A stretch of 64,000 nucleotides of DNA from Hymenobacter frigidus (GTDB taxonomy: Bacteria; Bacteroidota; Bacteroidia; Cytophagales; Hymenobacteraceae). Below the pieces are notes generated by a model. It did no database searches and was not told where the DNA came from. It worked only from the letters and a program-made list of their open reading frames with translations. This document shows positions 20,980-31,686 of the stretch, piece by piece (positions within the stretch are counted from its first letter, which is position 1; each line of letters opens with the position of its first letter). The translations under genes were made by a program, and so were the position numbers. The DNA lies in NCBI RefSeq assembly GCF_014640435.1, contig NZ_BMGY01000016.1, positions 30,528-94,527 on the forward strand. Reading direction: 5' to 3'.

Positions 20980-21765
20980 ATGGCAAGCGGCAGCATTCAA
21001 TACAAAACTGAAGAAGAGATTGACCTCATCCGGGCCAGCGCATTAGTGCTGGCCAAGGCCCACGGCGAAGTCGCAGGCTTGGTGAAAGAAGGAGTGACGA
21101 CGCGGCAGCTTGATAAGCGCGCGGAGGAATTCATCCGGGACCACGGCGGAGTACCATCCTTCAAAGGATACAACAAGTTTCCCTATAGCCTATGCCTGTC
21201 GCCGAATTCGGTGGTTGTGCACGGGTTCGCCACCGATGAGCCGCTGAAGAGTGGCGACATACTGTCGGTGGATTGCGGAGTCTTTCTGAATGGTTTTCAT
21301 TCAGATAGTGCCTACACTTACCCAATCGGGGAGGTGGCGCCGGAAGTACTGACGCTGTTGCGGGAAACCAAAGCGTCATTGTACAAAGGCATCGAACAAG
21401 CCGTGAGCGGCAACCGTGTGGGCGATATCAGCTACGCCATCCAAAACCATGTGGCCCCGTTGGGCTATGGGGTGGTACGCGAGTTGGTTGGTCACGGAGT
21501 TGGCGCGAAACTGCACGAGAAACCCGAGGTGCCGAATTATGGCAAACGGGGCTCCGGGCCGCTCTTGCAAACAGGTTTGGTGTTGGCCATTGAGCCGATG
21601 GTAAATCTGGGCAAGAAGGATGTGGTGCAGGAGGCGGATGGCTGGACTATCCGTACCAAGGACCGCAAACCATCGGCGCACTTCGAGCACACCGTAGTAG
21701 TTAGAAAAGAAAAGGCGGAGATTCTTACCTCCTTTGAATACATAGAAAAAGCACTGCAGCAGTAG
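20980..21765 (+). CDS. map: Methionine aminopeptidase, type I
   Basis: Removes the initiator methionine from nascent proteins, 261 residues. Metal ligands are visible in [14 protein letters not shown] (two Asp), [10 protein letters not shown] (His), AIEPMVNLG (Glu) and FEHTVVV (Glu). There is no N-terminal zinc finger. It sits between secY (6 bases) and infA (5 bases), so it is co-transcribed with translation genes. Confidence 0.96.
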   Translation: MASGSIQYKTEEEIDLIRASALVLAKAHGEVAGLVKEGVTTRQLDKRAEEFIRDHGGVPSFKGYNKFPYSLCLSPNSVVVHGFATDEPLKSGDILSVDCGVFLNGFHSDSAYTYPIGEVAPEVLTLLRETKASLYKGIEQAVSGNRVGDISYAIQNHVAPLGYGVVRELVGHGVGAKLHEKPEVPNYGKRGSGPLLQTGLVLAIEPMVNLGKKDVVQEADGWTIRTKDRKPSAHFEHTVVVRKEKAEILTSFEYIEKALQQ

Positions 21766-21770
21766 CCCTT

Positions 21771-21989
21771 ATGGCAAAACAAGCCTCTATTGAGCAGGAT
21801 GGGACCATCCTGGAAGCCCTTTCCAACGCCATGTTCCGCGTGGAATTGGAAAACGGTCACCAGTTGATTGCCCACATTTCGGGCAAGATGCGGATGCATT
21901 ACATCAAGATTCTGCCCGGTGACAAGGTTAAGCTGGAAATGTCTCCCTACGACTTGTCGAAGGGCCGAATTAAGTATCGTTATAAGTAA
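21771..21989 (+). CDS. infA: Translation initiation factor IF-1
   Basis: S1-type OB-fold initiation factor that occupies the 30S A site, 72 residues. Recognised from the [20 protein letters not shown] start and [23 protein letters not shown] end. A 193-base gap then separates it from rpmJ, wider than usual. Confidence 0.97.
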   Translation: MAKQASIEQDGTILEALSNAMFRVELENGHQLIAHISGKMRMHYIKILPGDKVKLEMSPYDLSKGRIKYRYK

Positions 21990-22182
21990 ACTTCCTTCCT
22001 GTGCTGCTATCAGGTAATCCCTGAGCCGTAATTGGTCAATTGGTAGCAGTTCCGGTTGGTATTGTCTTAAGCTTAGTAATCCTAGTAGTTGTTCTCCGAT
22101 TGTTTGCTGGTAAAACTGACAAGCATAAGCAAGAAAGAACTTCTGGCCTACCCTGTTTTAAAGAAGTTAATTTTTGCTCATC

Positions 22183-22299
22183 ATGAAAGTCAAAACCTCC
22201 ATCAAAAAGCGTAGCGTCGATTGCAAGATTGTACGTCGTAATGGCAAGCTCTACGTCATCAACAAGAAAAACCCCCGCTTTAAGCAGCGTCAGGGTTAA
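22183..22299 (+). CDS. rpmJ: 50S ribosomal protein L36, zinc-free form
   Basis: A 38-residue protein by my translation, starting [20 protein letters not shown] and ending NPRFKQRQG. The four zinc ligands of the C+ form are reduced to one cysteine (residue 14): positions 11, 27 and 33 are Ser, Asn and Phe. It is therefore the C- type, as is common in Bacteroidota. It lies between infA and rpsM, its canonical position. Confidence 0.95.
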   Translation: MKVKTSIKKRSVDCKIVRRNGKLYVINKKNPRFKQRQG

Positions 22300-22409
22300 T
22301 CCTAATTTTAGAATCCCGGAACCTTGGGTACTGAGAAGCTGGTTTAATCCATCTTCCCGCCTTCCAAGCAGTTGCCGGGTTTCTGTCCGCAAACACATAA
22401 CCACACACA

Positions 22410-22787
22410 ATGGCTCGTATCGCAGGGGTTGATATCCCGGACAACAAGCGCGGCGAAATCGCCCTGACTTATATTTTCGGCATTGGCCGGAGCAATTCTC
22501 AGAAAATCCTGGTGAAAGCCGGGGTTGACATCAACAAGAAAGTGAAGGACTGGACTGACGAGGAGTCGGGTGCTGTCCGCGCTATCATTGCTGCTGAGCA
22601 CAAAACGGAAGGCGTGCTGCGCTCGGAAGTAACGACGAACATCAAGCGTTTGATGGACATCGGTTGCTACCGTGGCCTGCGTCACCGGAAAGGCCTACCA
22701 GTTCGTGGTCAGCGTACCAAGAATAACTCGCGTACCCGCAAGGGCAAGCGTAAGACGGTGGCTGGCAAGAAAAAGGCAACCAAATAA
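22410..22787 (+). CDS. rpsM: 30S ribosomal protein S13
   Basis: Head protein bridging the subunits and contacting P-site tRNA, 125 residues. Starts [20 protein letters not shown] and ends with the basic [18 protein letters not shown] tail; [19 protein letters not shown] is fully conserved. A stable hairpin occupies the spacer before rpsK. Confidence 0.97.
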   Translation: MARIAGVDIPDNKRGEIALTYIFGIGRSNSQKILVKAGVDINKKVKDWTDEESGAVRAIIAAEHKTEGVLRSEVTTNIKRLMDIGCYRGLRHRKGLPVRGQRTKNNSRTRKGKRKTVAGKKKATK

Positions 22788-22802
22788 TCTCACACGGGAA
22801 TC

Positions 22803-22844
22803 GGCGCTGGCGGCTGCGGATAATGCATCCGCGCGGTCAGCGCC
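22803..22844 (+). other. GC-rich hairpin between rpsM and rpsK
   Basis: Outer stem GGCGCTG (22803-22809) with CAGCGCC (22838-22844), and inner stem GCGGAT (22816-22821) with ATCCGC (22827-22832) around loop AATGC. No T-run follows directly. It lies 30 bases before the rpsK start. A role in attenuation or ribosomal-protein feedback is possible but unproven. Confidence 0.6.
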
Positions 22845-22874
22845 AACACCTCCCGCATTTTTTGCGATAACCAA

Positions 22875-23267
22875 ATGGCACAAAAAAGAAAAGACAAAGC
22901 CAAGAAGCGCGTTGTCGTGGTGGAGCAGGTGGGCCAGGTACATATCCGTGCCTCGTTCAACAACATCATCATCTCCATTACCAACAACAACGGTCAAGTT
23001 ATTTCGTGGGCTTCGGCCGGCAAGATGGGTTTCCGTGGTTCGAAAAAGAACACGCCCTACGCCGCCCAAATGGCGATGAGCGACTGCGGTAAAGTGGCCC
23101 ACGACTTGGGTATGCGCAAAGCCGAAGTATTCGTGAAAGGCCCCGGTTCGGGCCGTGAGTCGGCCATCCGCGCCCTCGGCAACGTGGGTATTGAGGTGAC
23201 CACCATCCGCGACGTAACGCCGCTGCCGCACAACGGCTGCCGCCCCCCCAAGCGTCGTCGCGTTTAG
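22875..23267 (+). CDS. rpsK: 30S ribosomal protein S11
   Basis: Platform protein near the mRNA exit channel, 130 residues. Conserved [33 protein letters not shown] and the C-terminal [18 protein letters not shown] are all present. It lies between rpsM and rpsD. Confidence 0.97.
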   Translation: MAQKRKDKAKKRVVVVEQVGQVHIRASFNNIIISITNNNGQVISWASAGKMGFRGSKKNTPYAAQMAMSDCGKVAHDLGMRKAEVFVKGPGSGRESAIRALGNVGIEVTTIRDVTPLPHNGCRPPKRRRV

Positions 23268-23293
23268 TTTTTCACTTCAGAAATTAGATTACA

Positions 23294-23899
23294 ATGGCAC
23301 GTTATACCGGCCCTACCTCAAAAATTGCCCGTCGCTTCAACGAGCCGATTTTCGGCCCGAGCAAAGCGCTCAATAAAAAAGCCTATCCTCCGGGCCAGCA
23401 CGGCCGTGGCCGCCGCAAAAAGCAGTCGGAGTATGCTGTCCAGTTGATGGAAAAGCAGAAGGTAAAGTATATGTACGGCATGTTGGAGAAGCAATTCGAA
23501 AACCTGTTCCACAAAGCGGCTGCGCTGCCCGGCATCACCGGCGACAACTTGCTCGCCCTGTTGGAAGCCCGTTTGGACAACGCTGTGTACCGTTTGGGCA
23601 TTGCTTCGACGCGTCGCGCTGCCCGCCAGCTAGTTGGTCACAAGCACATCACCGTGAACGGTGAAGTGGTGAATATTCCTTCTTACCACCTCCGTCCTGG
23701 CGACATTGTGGCCGTGCGCGAGAAGTCGAAGTCGTTGGAAGCCATTGCTACTAGCTTGTCAGTTCGTAACTCACGCCAGTTTTCCTGGTTGGAGTGGGAT
23801 GGTAAGGAGATGGCTGGCAAGTTCATCAACGCCCCCGCTCGTGAGTTGATTCCGGAGAAAATTACGGAGCAGCTTATTGTCGAACTGTATTCGAAGTAA
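23294..23899 (+). CDS. rpsD: 30S ribosomal protein S4
   Basis: Primary 16S rRNA-binding protein, 201 residues. Starts [20 protein letters not shown], and the S4 RNA-binding domain [20 protein letters not shown] is intact. There is no cysteine zinc knuckle at the N-terminus. In E. coli S4 represses the alpha operon. A 13-bp hairpin separates it from rpoA. Confidence 0.97.
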   Translation: MARYTGPTSKIARRFNEPIFGPSKALNKKAYPPGQHGRGRRKKQSEYAVQLMEKQKVKYMYGMLEKQFENLFHKAAALPGITGDNLLALLEARLDNAVYRLGIASTRRAARQLVGHKHITVNGEVVNIPSYHLRPGDIVAVREKSKSLEAIATSLSVRNSRQFSWLEWDGKEMAGKFINAPARELIPEKITEQLIVELYSK

Positions 23900-23913
23900 T
23901 TAGCGCTATTAGA

Positions 23914-23940
23914 TGCGGCTCGGCAATTTGCCGGGCCGCA
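23914..23940 (+). other. Stable hairpin between rpsD and rpoA
   Basis: TGCGGCTCGGCAA (23914-23926) pairs with TTGCCGGGCCGCA (23928-23940) over 13 positions with one G-U pair, leaving a very tight loop. The following bases are T-rich but not a clean T-run. It may attenuate transcription or mark an RNA processing site. Confidence 0.6.
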
Positions 23941-23989
23941 CTTGTGCTTTTACCTCCCCCAATTTTTCATTATTTTTAACGCCCAACAT

Positions 23990-24979
23990 ATGTCAATCCT
24001 AGCTTTTCAGATGCCGGAGAAAGTGGTGATGGAGAAATCCGACGACTTCACCGGGACGTTTGAATTTAAGCCGCTCGAGAAGGGCTACGGCGTCACCATC
24101 GGTAATGCCTTGCGTCGCATTTTGCTGTCGTCGCTGGAGGGCTTTGCTATCACGTCGGTTCGCACGAACAGTGTGCTGCACGAGTTTTCGACCATTGAAG
24201 GGGTGATTGAGGACATGTCCGAAATCATCCTGAACCTGAAAATGGTCCGCTTCAAGAAGACGAGCGATGCCATTGCCGATAAAATCACCGTGCGCGTCAA
24301 GGGTCAGGAGACCTTTTCGGGCAGCGACATTGGCAAGTTTGCCAGCGGTTTTGAGGTGTTGAATCCCGACCATGTCATTGCCCACCTTGACCCAAGCAAA
24401 GAGCTAGAGTTTGAGTTGACAATTGCTCGTGGCCGTGGCTACGTGCCCGCCGACGAGAACAAGCCGACCGACCAAGTCTTCGGTCAAATCGCTATCGATG
24501 CCATCTACACGCCCATTAAGAACGTGAAGTACAGCATTGAGAACACCCGGGTGGAGCAAAAGACCGACTACGAGAAGCTCGTCATTGAGATTCAAACCGA
24601 CGGTTCGATTCATCCGGAGGAAGCACTGAAGGGTGCGGCCAATATCCTCATCCAGCATTTCATGCTATTCTCCGACAACACGATGACCCTCGAAGGTCCG
24701 CGGGTGACGGAAGATGAGCCGATTGACGAGGAAACCATGCAAATGCGCAAGATGCTCAAGACTCCTCTGGAGGACATGGAGCTCAGCGTACGCGCTAAAA
24801 ACTGCCTCAAGGCTGCCGACATCAAGACGATGGGTGAACTGGTGACCTTGGAGATTGCTGACATGATGAAGTTCCGCAACTTCGGTAAGAAGAGCCTCAC
24901 CGAGCTGGAAAACCTGGTTGAAGAGCGTGGCTTGGAGTTCGGTATGGACCTTGGGAAGTATCGCCTCGACGAAGACTAG
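23990..24979 (+). CDS. rpoA: RNA polymerase alpha subunit
   Basis: Assembly platform of RNA polymerase, 329 residues. ATG 23990 gives [20 protein letters not shown]; an upstream TTG-type extension of 16 codons is rejected because it lacks similarity to the family. The N-terminal dimerisation domain includes [20 protein letters not shown]. The C-terminal UP-element and activator-binding domain carries [20 protein letters not shown] and [18 protein letters not shown]. It is followed by a long hairpin and then rplQ. Confidence 0.97.
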   Translation: MSILAFQMPEKVVMEKSDDFTGTFEFKPLEKGYGVTIGNALRRILLSSLEGFAITSVRTNSVLHEFSTIEGVIEDMSEIILNLKMVRFKKTSDAIADKITVRVKGQETFSGSDIGKFASGFEVLNPDHVIAHLDPSKELEFELTIARGRGYVPADENKPTDQVFGQIAIDAIYTPIKNVKYSIENTRVEQKTDYEKLVIEIQTDGSIHPEEALKGAANILIQHFMLFSDNTMTLEGPRVTEDEPIDEETMQMRKMLKTPLEDMELSVRAKNCLKAADIKTMGELVTLEIADMMKFRNFGKKSLTELENLVEERGLEFGMDLGKYRLDED

Positions 24980-24986
24980 GTTTTAT

Positions 24987-25060
24987 AATGTGGAGATGTG
25001 ATGAGGTGGAAATGTGAGCTTCGTGCTCAATCCACAATTTTCACATCTCCACATTTTTTT
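24987..25060 (+). terminator. Long hairpin with T-run after rpoA
   Basis: AATGTGGAGATGTGA (24987-25001) is perfectly complementary to TCACATCTCCACATT (25041-25055), followed by a T-run to 25061. It looks like an intrinsic terminator, yet rplQ follows with no clear new promoter, so it may act as a partial terminator. It could also be another inserted palindrome. Confidence 0.7.
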
Positions 25061-25165
25061 TGTTTTATCACATTTATTCACAGTGCGCCCAAGGGGCAGC
25101 GGTTCTAATGAGGCTCAGGCCCGCCGTGGTCGCCGCCCGCAAGCGCATACTTTTTCAAACGTCCA

Positions 25166-25720
25166 ATGAGACACGGAAAAAAGATTAACCACCTGGGTCG
25201 GACTACCGCCCACCGCCACGCCATGTTGTCAAACATGTCGACGTCGCTCATTATCTACAAGCGCATCACTACCACGGTAGCCAAGGCCAAGGCCCTGCGT
25301 AAGTACATCGAGCCACTGCTGACCAAGTCGAAAGATGACACGACGCACTCCCGTCGGATGGTGTTCGCGGCATTGCAGGACAAAGAATCCATCAAGGAAT
25401 TGTTCGGTACGATTGCGGGCAAAATTGCTACCCGTCCCGGTGGCTACACCCGCATCATGAAGTTGAGCGACACGCGTTTGGGTGACAACGCCGAAATGTG
25501 TATCATTGAGTTGGTTGACTTTAATGAGACGTTGCTGGAGGCTAAGTCGGCTGCTGCTGAGAAAGCCACTACTACCCGTCGTTCGCGCAGCCGCAAGAAG
25601 GCTACGACCGGCGACGACGCTACTTCGGCTACTGAAGTGAAAGCTGAAGCTGTGGCTCCTGCTGCTAAGGAAGAAGCTGCTCCGGCTGCTGAGGCGAAGG
25701 CTGACGAAGCTGGTGCTTAA
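25166..25720 (+). CDS. rplQ: 50S ribosomal protein L17 with acidic/Ala-rich tail
   Basis: Exit-site large-subunit protein, 184 residues against 127 in E. coli. The core [39 protein letters not shown] and [19 protein letters not shown] is conserved. After residue about 130 comes a Lys/Arg patch and then an Ala/Glu-rich low-complexity tail (25590-25717). It is the last gene of the rpsH-rplQ operon. Confidence 0.96.
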   Translation: MRHGKKINHLGRTTAHRHAMLSNMSTSLIIYKRITTTVAKAKALRKYIEPLLTKSKDDTTHSRRMVFAALQDKESIKELFGTIAGKIATRPGGYTRIMKLSDTRLGDNAEMCIIELVDFNETLLEAKSAAAEKATTTRRSRSRKKATTGDDATSATEVKAEAVAPAAKEEAAPAAEAKADEAGA

Positions 25721-25745
25721 GTAACGCGAGTTGCTAAAAACAGAC

Positions 25746-25779
25746 GAGGGCTACACCGTGAGGTGTGGCCCTCTTTTTT
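25746..25779 (+). terminator. Terminator of the rpsH-rplQ operon
   Basis: A 12-bp stem, GAGGGCTACACC (25746-25757) with GGTGTGGCCCTC (25762-25773), one G-U pair and loop GTGA, is followed by six to seven T residues. Confidence 0.92.
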
Positions 25780-25784
25780 ATTGA

Positions 25785-27236
<1,452 letters not shown>

Positions 27237-27256
27237 TTATTTCGGTTCTTGCAAAA

Positions 27257-27296
27257 ACAAACGGCCAATTTTGCTACTGCAGAATTGGCCGTTTGT
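27257..27296. repeat. Perfect 14-bp inverted repeat after eno
   Basis: ACAAACGGCCAATT (27257-27270) and AATTGGCCGTTTGT (27283-27296) flank a 12-base loop, 20 bases after the eno stop and just before the DivIC-like start. There is no clear T-run on the plus strand. It may stabilise the eno 3' end or weakly terminate. Confidence 0.65.
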
Positions 27297-27311
27297 ATTA
27301 CCTTTATCCTG

Positions 27312-27626
27312 ATGAATCTACCTTCCTTTATTAGCCCCATACTGCGAACAGTACGAAGCTTTTACTTCCTTACCGGCGTAGGGTTTCTGGTGTGGATGCT
27401 GGTGTTTGACGCCAACGATTTGGGCAAGCAGTTTGACATTTACCGCAAGTGGAAAGAACTGCGAAACGAGAAACAGTATTACCTCGATAACATTGAGGTA
27501 GTGAAGCGAGAGCGGGCTGAACTGATGAGCTCACCAGCGCTGCTGGAGAAATTTGCGCGGGAGAAGTACCTGATGAAGCGGCCCGGTGAGGACGTGTTTG
27601 TACTAGTGCCTGCCACCACCGAATAA
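27312..27626 (+). CDS. Septum formation initiator (DivIC/FtsB-like) protein
   Basis: A 104-residue bitopic membrane protein. Start chosen at ATG 27312 (MNLPSFISPILRTVRSFYFL), because the upstream frame runs through an inverted repeat. One transmembrane segment (about residues 19-34) is followed by a coiled coil (KWKELRNEKQYYLDNIEVVK) and a small C-terminal region (LEKFAREKYLMKRPGEDVFV) typical of FtsB/DivIC proteins of the division complex. In Bacteroidota a gene of this family commonly follows eno. DivIC versus FtsB naming cannot be settled here. Confidence 0.85.
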   Translation: MNLPSFISPILRTVRSFYFLTGVGFLVWMLVFDANDLGKQFDIYRKWKELRNEKQYYLDNIEVVKRERAELMSSPALLEKFAREKYLMKRPGEDVFVLVPATTE

Positions 27627-27734
27627 TAACTTGCGGGCGGCCTGATTTAGTGATATTGACTGAGTATGTGCCAGATTGATAGCATTGTACGTCATAAGTG
27701 AGTTCCTTCTTTTTTAACCTTTCACGTTTTTTGT

Positions 27735-30700
27735 ATGAAGCAAAGCTACCCTGCCGCTTCGCGGCTGTTCTTTTTGATGTTGGGTTTGGCGCTGTTAGGG
27801 TTTGCCCAGCCGGCCAGCCTGCGGGCCCAAACGTATGCGTTGCCGGCAAGCGGGACCAATAACTTTACCACCTGCTCTGGCACGTTGACGGACGATGGCG
27901 GTTTAAACGCTCCGTATTCTCCCAGTGCCAACGGCTCTACGACGCTAACGCCGGCCACGGCGGGCAATAAAATTCGACTACAGTTCACCTCTTTTTCTGT
28001 GGAGTCGAGCTACGATTTGGTGTACATCTACGATGGGCCCAACACCAGTTCCCCGCTGATTGGAACGTATGATTCCAGCAATCCTCCTACCACCGTGTTC
28101 GGTACAACCGCCTCAGGAGCCCTGACTGTGCGCCTGACTTCCGATGGCGTGGTGCAATTTGGCGGCTTTGAGGCTACCATTGGGTGCGTGACCACGGTGC
28201 CACCGCAGGCTCAGGCTGACCTGGCGCTGCAAGGAGCTTCGCTCTCGCCGTTGAGTGTGGTGGCCGGAGGTAATTTGTCGGCTAGCAGCTCCATCTACAA
28301 TCTGTCGGGAGCCACGGCCAGCAGCAGCAGTGTGGGCTATTATTTGTCCACCGATGCCGTACTCGATGCTGCCGACCAATTGCTGGGCAGCTCGATGGGA
28401 TTTTCGCTGGCCGTTGGCCAAGCATCGTCGCGCTTCGCCAACTTTCAGGTGCCGGCAGGCACAGTGCCCGGCAACTATTTTATTCTGTTCGTGGCCGACT
28501 ACCTCAACCAGGTACCGGAAAGTAATGAGGGCAACAACGTGACCCCGGTGAACATCAGCGTGACGCCGCCCAGCATTGACCTGACCATTCCGCAGGCCGG
28601 AGTTACCCCGCTGAACGTGGCTCCAGGGAGCCCGCTCAGCCTGAACTGCCAGATTATCAACCAAGGCAACGCCGTGGCCAGCAGCAGCAGCGTGGGCTAT
28701 TACTTCTCTACCGATGCTACCCTCGACGCGGCCGACCAACTGCTTACTTCGCAGTTTGGGGGTCAGCTTTCGCCCAATTTCCCGTCCTCGCGTTTCGGCA
28801 CGGCGGCAGTACCGCCCGGCGTGGCACCAGGCGCGTACTTTATCCTGTTCGTGGCTGATTATCAGAATCAAGTGGGTGAAACCGATGAAAACAACAACGT
28901 AAGAGCGGTTAGCTTCACGGTGTCGCCTCCTGGTGTTGACCTGGTTATTACCCAGGAACAGCTGTTTCCATCATCAGCGGTTGCCGGTAATTTTCTGCAG
29001 GTCAACTGCTTGATAGTGAACCAAGGCAATATTCAAGCGAATACGAGCACGGCGGGTTTCTATCTCTCCACCAACCAGGTGTTTGATGTTGCAGATGTGT
29101 TGTTGAGCACTACCCAAGGCGGGACGCTCTTTGCTAACCAGACCAGCTTCCGCTCGTCGAACCCCCAACTGCCTGCCAACACGGCACCGGGCAGCTACTT
29201 CGTGCTGTTCGTGGCCGACCCGCAGGCTCAGGTGACCGAGGTAAACGAAACGAACAACGTGCGAAGCCTACCCCTGTCTGTCATCGCTCCGAGCATCGAT
29301 TTGCAGGTATCAAGCACCTTTCTTAACCCTTCCTCTGTAGCACCGGGCGGCGTTACGGCGGCATCGTGTGTGCTTTTCAACCAGGGCAATGCCGTGGCTA
29401 ACCCGGCCACGGTGGGCTACTATTTATCGACCAACTTAGTGCTGGACGCCAATGATATATTGTTGGCTAACACTACTGGTAGCGTGTTCGGCTTCAACAG
29501 CTCCTCGCGCTTTGCCAACCTCACGGTGCCGGCTGGCACGGCCGTGGGCAGCTATTATGTGCTGTTTGTAGCTGATTACCTGGCACAGATAAGCGAGACC
29601 AACGAACTCAACAACGTCACTTCGGCGCCGTTGCAAGTGGTTGCTCCCGGCGTCGACCTGATAATCCAGCAGCCATTTCTTTCGGCAGGCAGTGTCACCC
29701 CTGGCTTTATGATTAATGCCAGCTGCAGCATTCAAAATATTGGCAACAGCATTGCTAATAGCAGTACGGTAGGCTATTATTTGTCGACTAACGCACAGTT
29801 TGATGCCAGCGACGTGCTGCTGAATACGGTAACTGGTTTCGCTCTGGGGGGCGGCCAAAGCTCGCAGCGCTTCACCAACCTGGTAATACCCACGGGCACC
29901 ACGGCGGGCAACTACTTCGTGCTGTTCGTGGCCGACCCGCAAGCCCAAGTGACCGAAACCAACGAAAACAACAATGTGATAGCGCTGCAGTTGACCGTAA
30001 CTGGTCCCTTCCTCGGCACGGTTGTCCCTTTCTCTGGCGCGGCTACTGTTACCACCTGCACGGCCACTATTTACGACCACGGCGGGTTTGGTAACTACGC
30101 TGACAATGCCAACGGTACCCTCACTATCTTGCCCGCTACGCCGGGCTCACTGGTGCGGCTCACCTTCAATTCGTTTGTGGTGGAGCAGTGCTGCGACCGG
30201 CTTAATATCTACGACGGACCCAATGCGCAGTCGCCGTTGTTGGCCTCGCTCAGCTCGATGCCCGTGGGGCCCATTGTGGCTACCAATTCGTCGGGTGTGC
30301 TGACGCTGGTGTTCACCACTGATGGCAGCGTAACCGCTTCCGGCTTCGAAGCCGTGGTGAGCTGCACGGCCCCGCCGCAACCCGACTTATTGCTGACGCA
30401 AATCGGGGCGTCGCCCTCATCGGTGCCAGCAGGCGGCAGCTTGTCGTTGAGCACCATCGTGGCTAACCAGGGTTCGGGCTCCGCCAGTAGCTCGGCAGTG
30501 GGCTTCTTCCTGTCAGTCGACCAACAGCTTGACGCCAGCGACCGCAATCTGGGTACCAGTGCTGGCGGTGCGCTGGGTCCTAACCTCGACGGCGCCCGCA
30601 ACCTGCTGACTATGGTGCCTGCCAATGTGACGCCGGGAGCCTACTACGTGCTAGCCGTGGCCGACCCCACAAACGCCGTGAGCGAGACGAATGAAGCCAA

Positions 30701-31025
30701 CAACCTGGCTGCGTTGCCCGTGACGGTAACCCAGGCCTTGGCCAGCCGCGAGCAAACCGCCGGCTATGCTGTTGTCGTCGTCCCCAACCCCGTGGCAACT
30801 GGCCAAGCGCTTCGCGTGCAGCTCAGCGGCCCCGGAGCATCCTGCGTGGCCGAGCTGAGCCTCTACAACGTGCTGGGCCAGCGGGTGCGTACGCAGCCGT
30901 TGGCATTGGGAGCTGGGCGGGCCAACCTGGCCGAAGTAACGACTCAAAACCTGGCCACTGGTGTGTACACCTTACGCCTCACTGGTCCAAACCTGAGCAT
31001 TACGCGCCGCGTGGTGATTGAGTAG
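27735..31025 (+). CDS. Large secreted CUB/CARDB repeat protein with T9SS sorting domain
   Basis: A 1096-residue surface or secreted protein. The signal peptide is residues 1-31 (ends RAQ). A CUB-like domain follows (about 35-150; YDLVYIYDGPN). Five CARDB-type Ig-like repeats start near residues 162, 280, 400, 520 and 639, each with YYLSTDxxLDAxD, an LFVADxxxQV strand and an ExNExNNV end. A second CUB-like domain (about 758-875) is followed by a sixth CARDB repeat and a C-terminal T9SS type A sorting domain (VVPNPVATGQ). The repeats suggest an extended adhesin or glycan-binding stalk; no catalytic motif was seen. Ligand is unknown. Confidence 0.9.
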   Translation: MKQSYPAASRLFFLMLGLALLGFAQPASLRAQTYALPASGTNNFTTCSGTLTDDGGLNAPYSPSANGSTTLTPATAGNKIRLQFTSFSVESSYDLVYIYDGPNTSSPLIGTYDSSNPPTTVFGTTASGALTVRLTSDGVVQFGGFEATIGCVTTVPPQAQADLALQGASLSPLSVVAGGNLSASSSIYNLSGATASSSSVGYYLSTDAVLDAADQLLGSSMGFSLAVGQASSRFANFQVPAGTVPGNYFILFVADYLNQVPESNEGNNVTPVNISVTPPSIDLTIPQAGVTPLNVAPGSPLSLNCQIINQGNAVASSSSVGYYFSTDATLDAADQLLTSQFGGQLSPNFPSSRFGTAAVPPGVAPGAYFILFVADYQNQVGETDENNNVRAVSFTVSPPGVDLVITQEQLFPSSAVAGNFLQVNCLIVNQGNIQANTSTAGFYLSTNQVFDVADVLLSTTQGGTLFANQTSFRSSNPQLPANTAPGSYFVLFVADPQAQVTEVNETNNVRSLPLSVIAPSIDLQVSSTFLNPSSVAPGGVTAASCVLFNQGNAVANPATVGYYLSTNLVLDANDILLANTTGSVFGFNSSSRFANLTVPAGTAVGSYYVLFVADYLAQISETNELNNVTSAPLQVVAPGVDLIIQQPFLSAGSVTPGFMINASCSIQNIGNSIANSSTVGYYLSTNAQFDASDVLLNTVTGFALGGGQSSQRFTNLVIPTGTTAGNYFVLFVADPQAQVTETNENNNVIALQLTVTGPFLGTVVPFSGAATVTTCTATIYDHGGFGNYADNANGTLTILPATPGSLVRLTFNSFVVEQCCDRLNIYDGPNAQSPLLASLSSMPVGPIVATNSSGVLTLVFTTDGSVTASGFEAVVSCTAPPQPDLLLTQIGASPSSVPAGGSLSLSTIVANQGSGSASSSAVGFFLSVDQQLDASDRNLGTSAGGALGPNLDGARNLLTMVPANVTPGAYYVLAVADPTNAVSETNEANNLAALPVTVTQALASREQTAGYAVVVVPNPVATGQALRVQLSGPGASCVAELSLYNVLGQRVRTQPLALGAGRANLAEVTTQNLATGVYTLRLTGPNLSITRRVVIE
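28218..30006 (+). repeat. Five tandem CARDB coding repeats, about 360-nt period
   Basis: Repeat units begin near 28218, 28572, 28932, 29292 and 29649. Successive spacings of 354, 360, 360 and 357 bases show in-frame tandem duplication. A sixth diverged unit lies apart after the second CUB domain (about 30370-30730). Confidence 0.8.
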
Positions 31026-31119
31026 CCAGTGGGTGCTATCCCGCTCCTGGCGGGACGAGAACGCGGGGGTGGCTGTCCGGGCATGGTGCCGGGAGAGCCG
31101 CCCCCGCTTATTTTTGACC

Positions 31120-31620
31120 GTGCAAGACCCTCCAACTCCCACACGGAAGCCCCGACTGGCCAGCCATTGCTGGCATGCGTGCACACGAGGCGCGGGGCTA
31201 GCTGTGCTACTTATGCTGGGGATTGGCGCGCAGCAGCCTGCTCATGCTCCGGCCCGAATCGGGCAAAGCCAGGTAGCCGCGCGGTTTTTGCGGGCGGTAC
31301 TGCGGGCCGACTACCCAGCGGCCTACGCGCGCCTGGCTCCGGAAGTACGCCGGTCTGTGAGCCTGGACCGGTTCACGACAGCAGCCCAGCCGCTCTGGCA
31401 ACGGGCCCATCGGCACCCCGAAATTCAGTTGTACAAGCTAGGCGTACGGCTCAATGGCAGCGCTTCGCGGCTGTTTTACTCATTCTCATTGGCCGCCGAT
31501 TCCAGCTTAAAAACCCCATCAGTTTTACTGGAAGTTACCTTCCGCGACACGGCATCGCGCAGCGTGCTGGGGTTTGGCTTGCGACCCGCCGCCACGGCAC
31601 GGCCAAGCCTGAAGAAGTAG
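31120..31620 (+). CDS. Small exported protein, NTF2/DUF3887-like fold possible
   Basis: About 166 residues if translation starts at GTG 31120; the start is uncertain because the frame has no early ATG. With that start a hydrophobic segment (AGLAVLLMLGIGA) ending PAHA forms a plausible signal peptide. The mature part, AARFLRAVLRADYPAAYARL then FTTAAQPLWQ, resembles DUF3887-type proteins, which carry an accumulation-of-residue-pocket fold. An overlapping frame of similar length was rejected. It is followed by a strong hairpin and converges on the HscA-like gene. Function unknown. Confidence 0.55.
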   Translation: MQDPPTPTRKPRLASHCWHACTRGAGLAVLLMLGIGAQQPAHAPARIGQSQVAARFLRAVLRADYPAAYARLAPEVRRSVSLDRFTTAAQPLWQRAHRHPEIQLYKLGVRLNGSASRLFYSFSLAADSSLKTPSVLLEVTFRDTASRSVLGFGLRPAATARPSLKK

Positions 31621-31631
31621 CAACAAGGAAC

Positions 31632-31669
31632 CCCTGACCTAAGCAAGGTGAAACCTGCTTAGGTCAGGG
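31632..31669. terminator. Convergent terminator hairpin
   Basis: A perfect 14-bp inverted repeat, CCCTGACCTAAGCA (31632-31645) and TGCTTAGGTCAGGG (31656-31669), lies between two converging genes. The T-run is weak on both strands. Confidence 0.6.
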
Positions 31670-31686
31670 TAAATTCCGGGTTGGAG

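Noticed and set aside
21990..22182. A possible small gene or promoter between infA and rpmJ
   Set aside because: No open frame of interest, and no TAnnTTTG with a TTG at proper spacing; the stretch is left unexplained.
31029..31637. A 202-codon frame overlapping the small exported protein gene
   Set aside because: Its translation is Cys/Arg/Ser-rich without a domain, while the other frame has a signal peptide and helical NTF2-like pattern.
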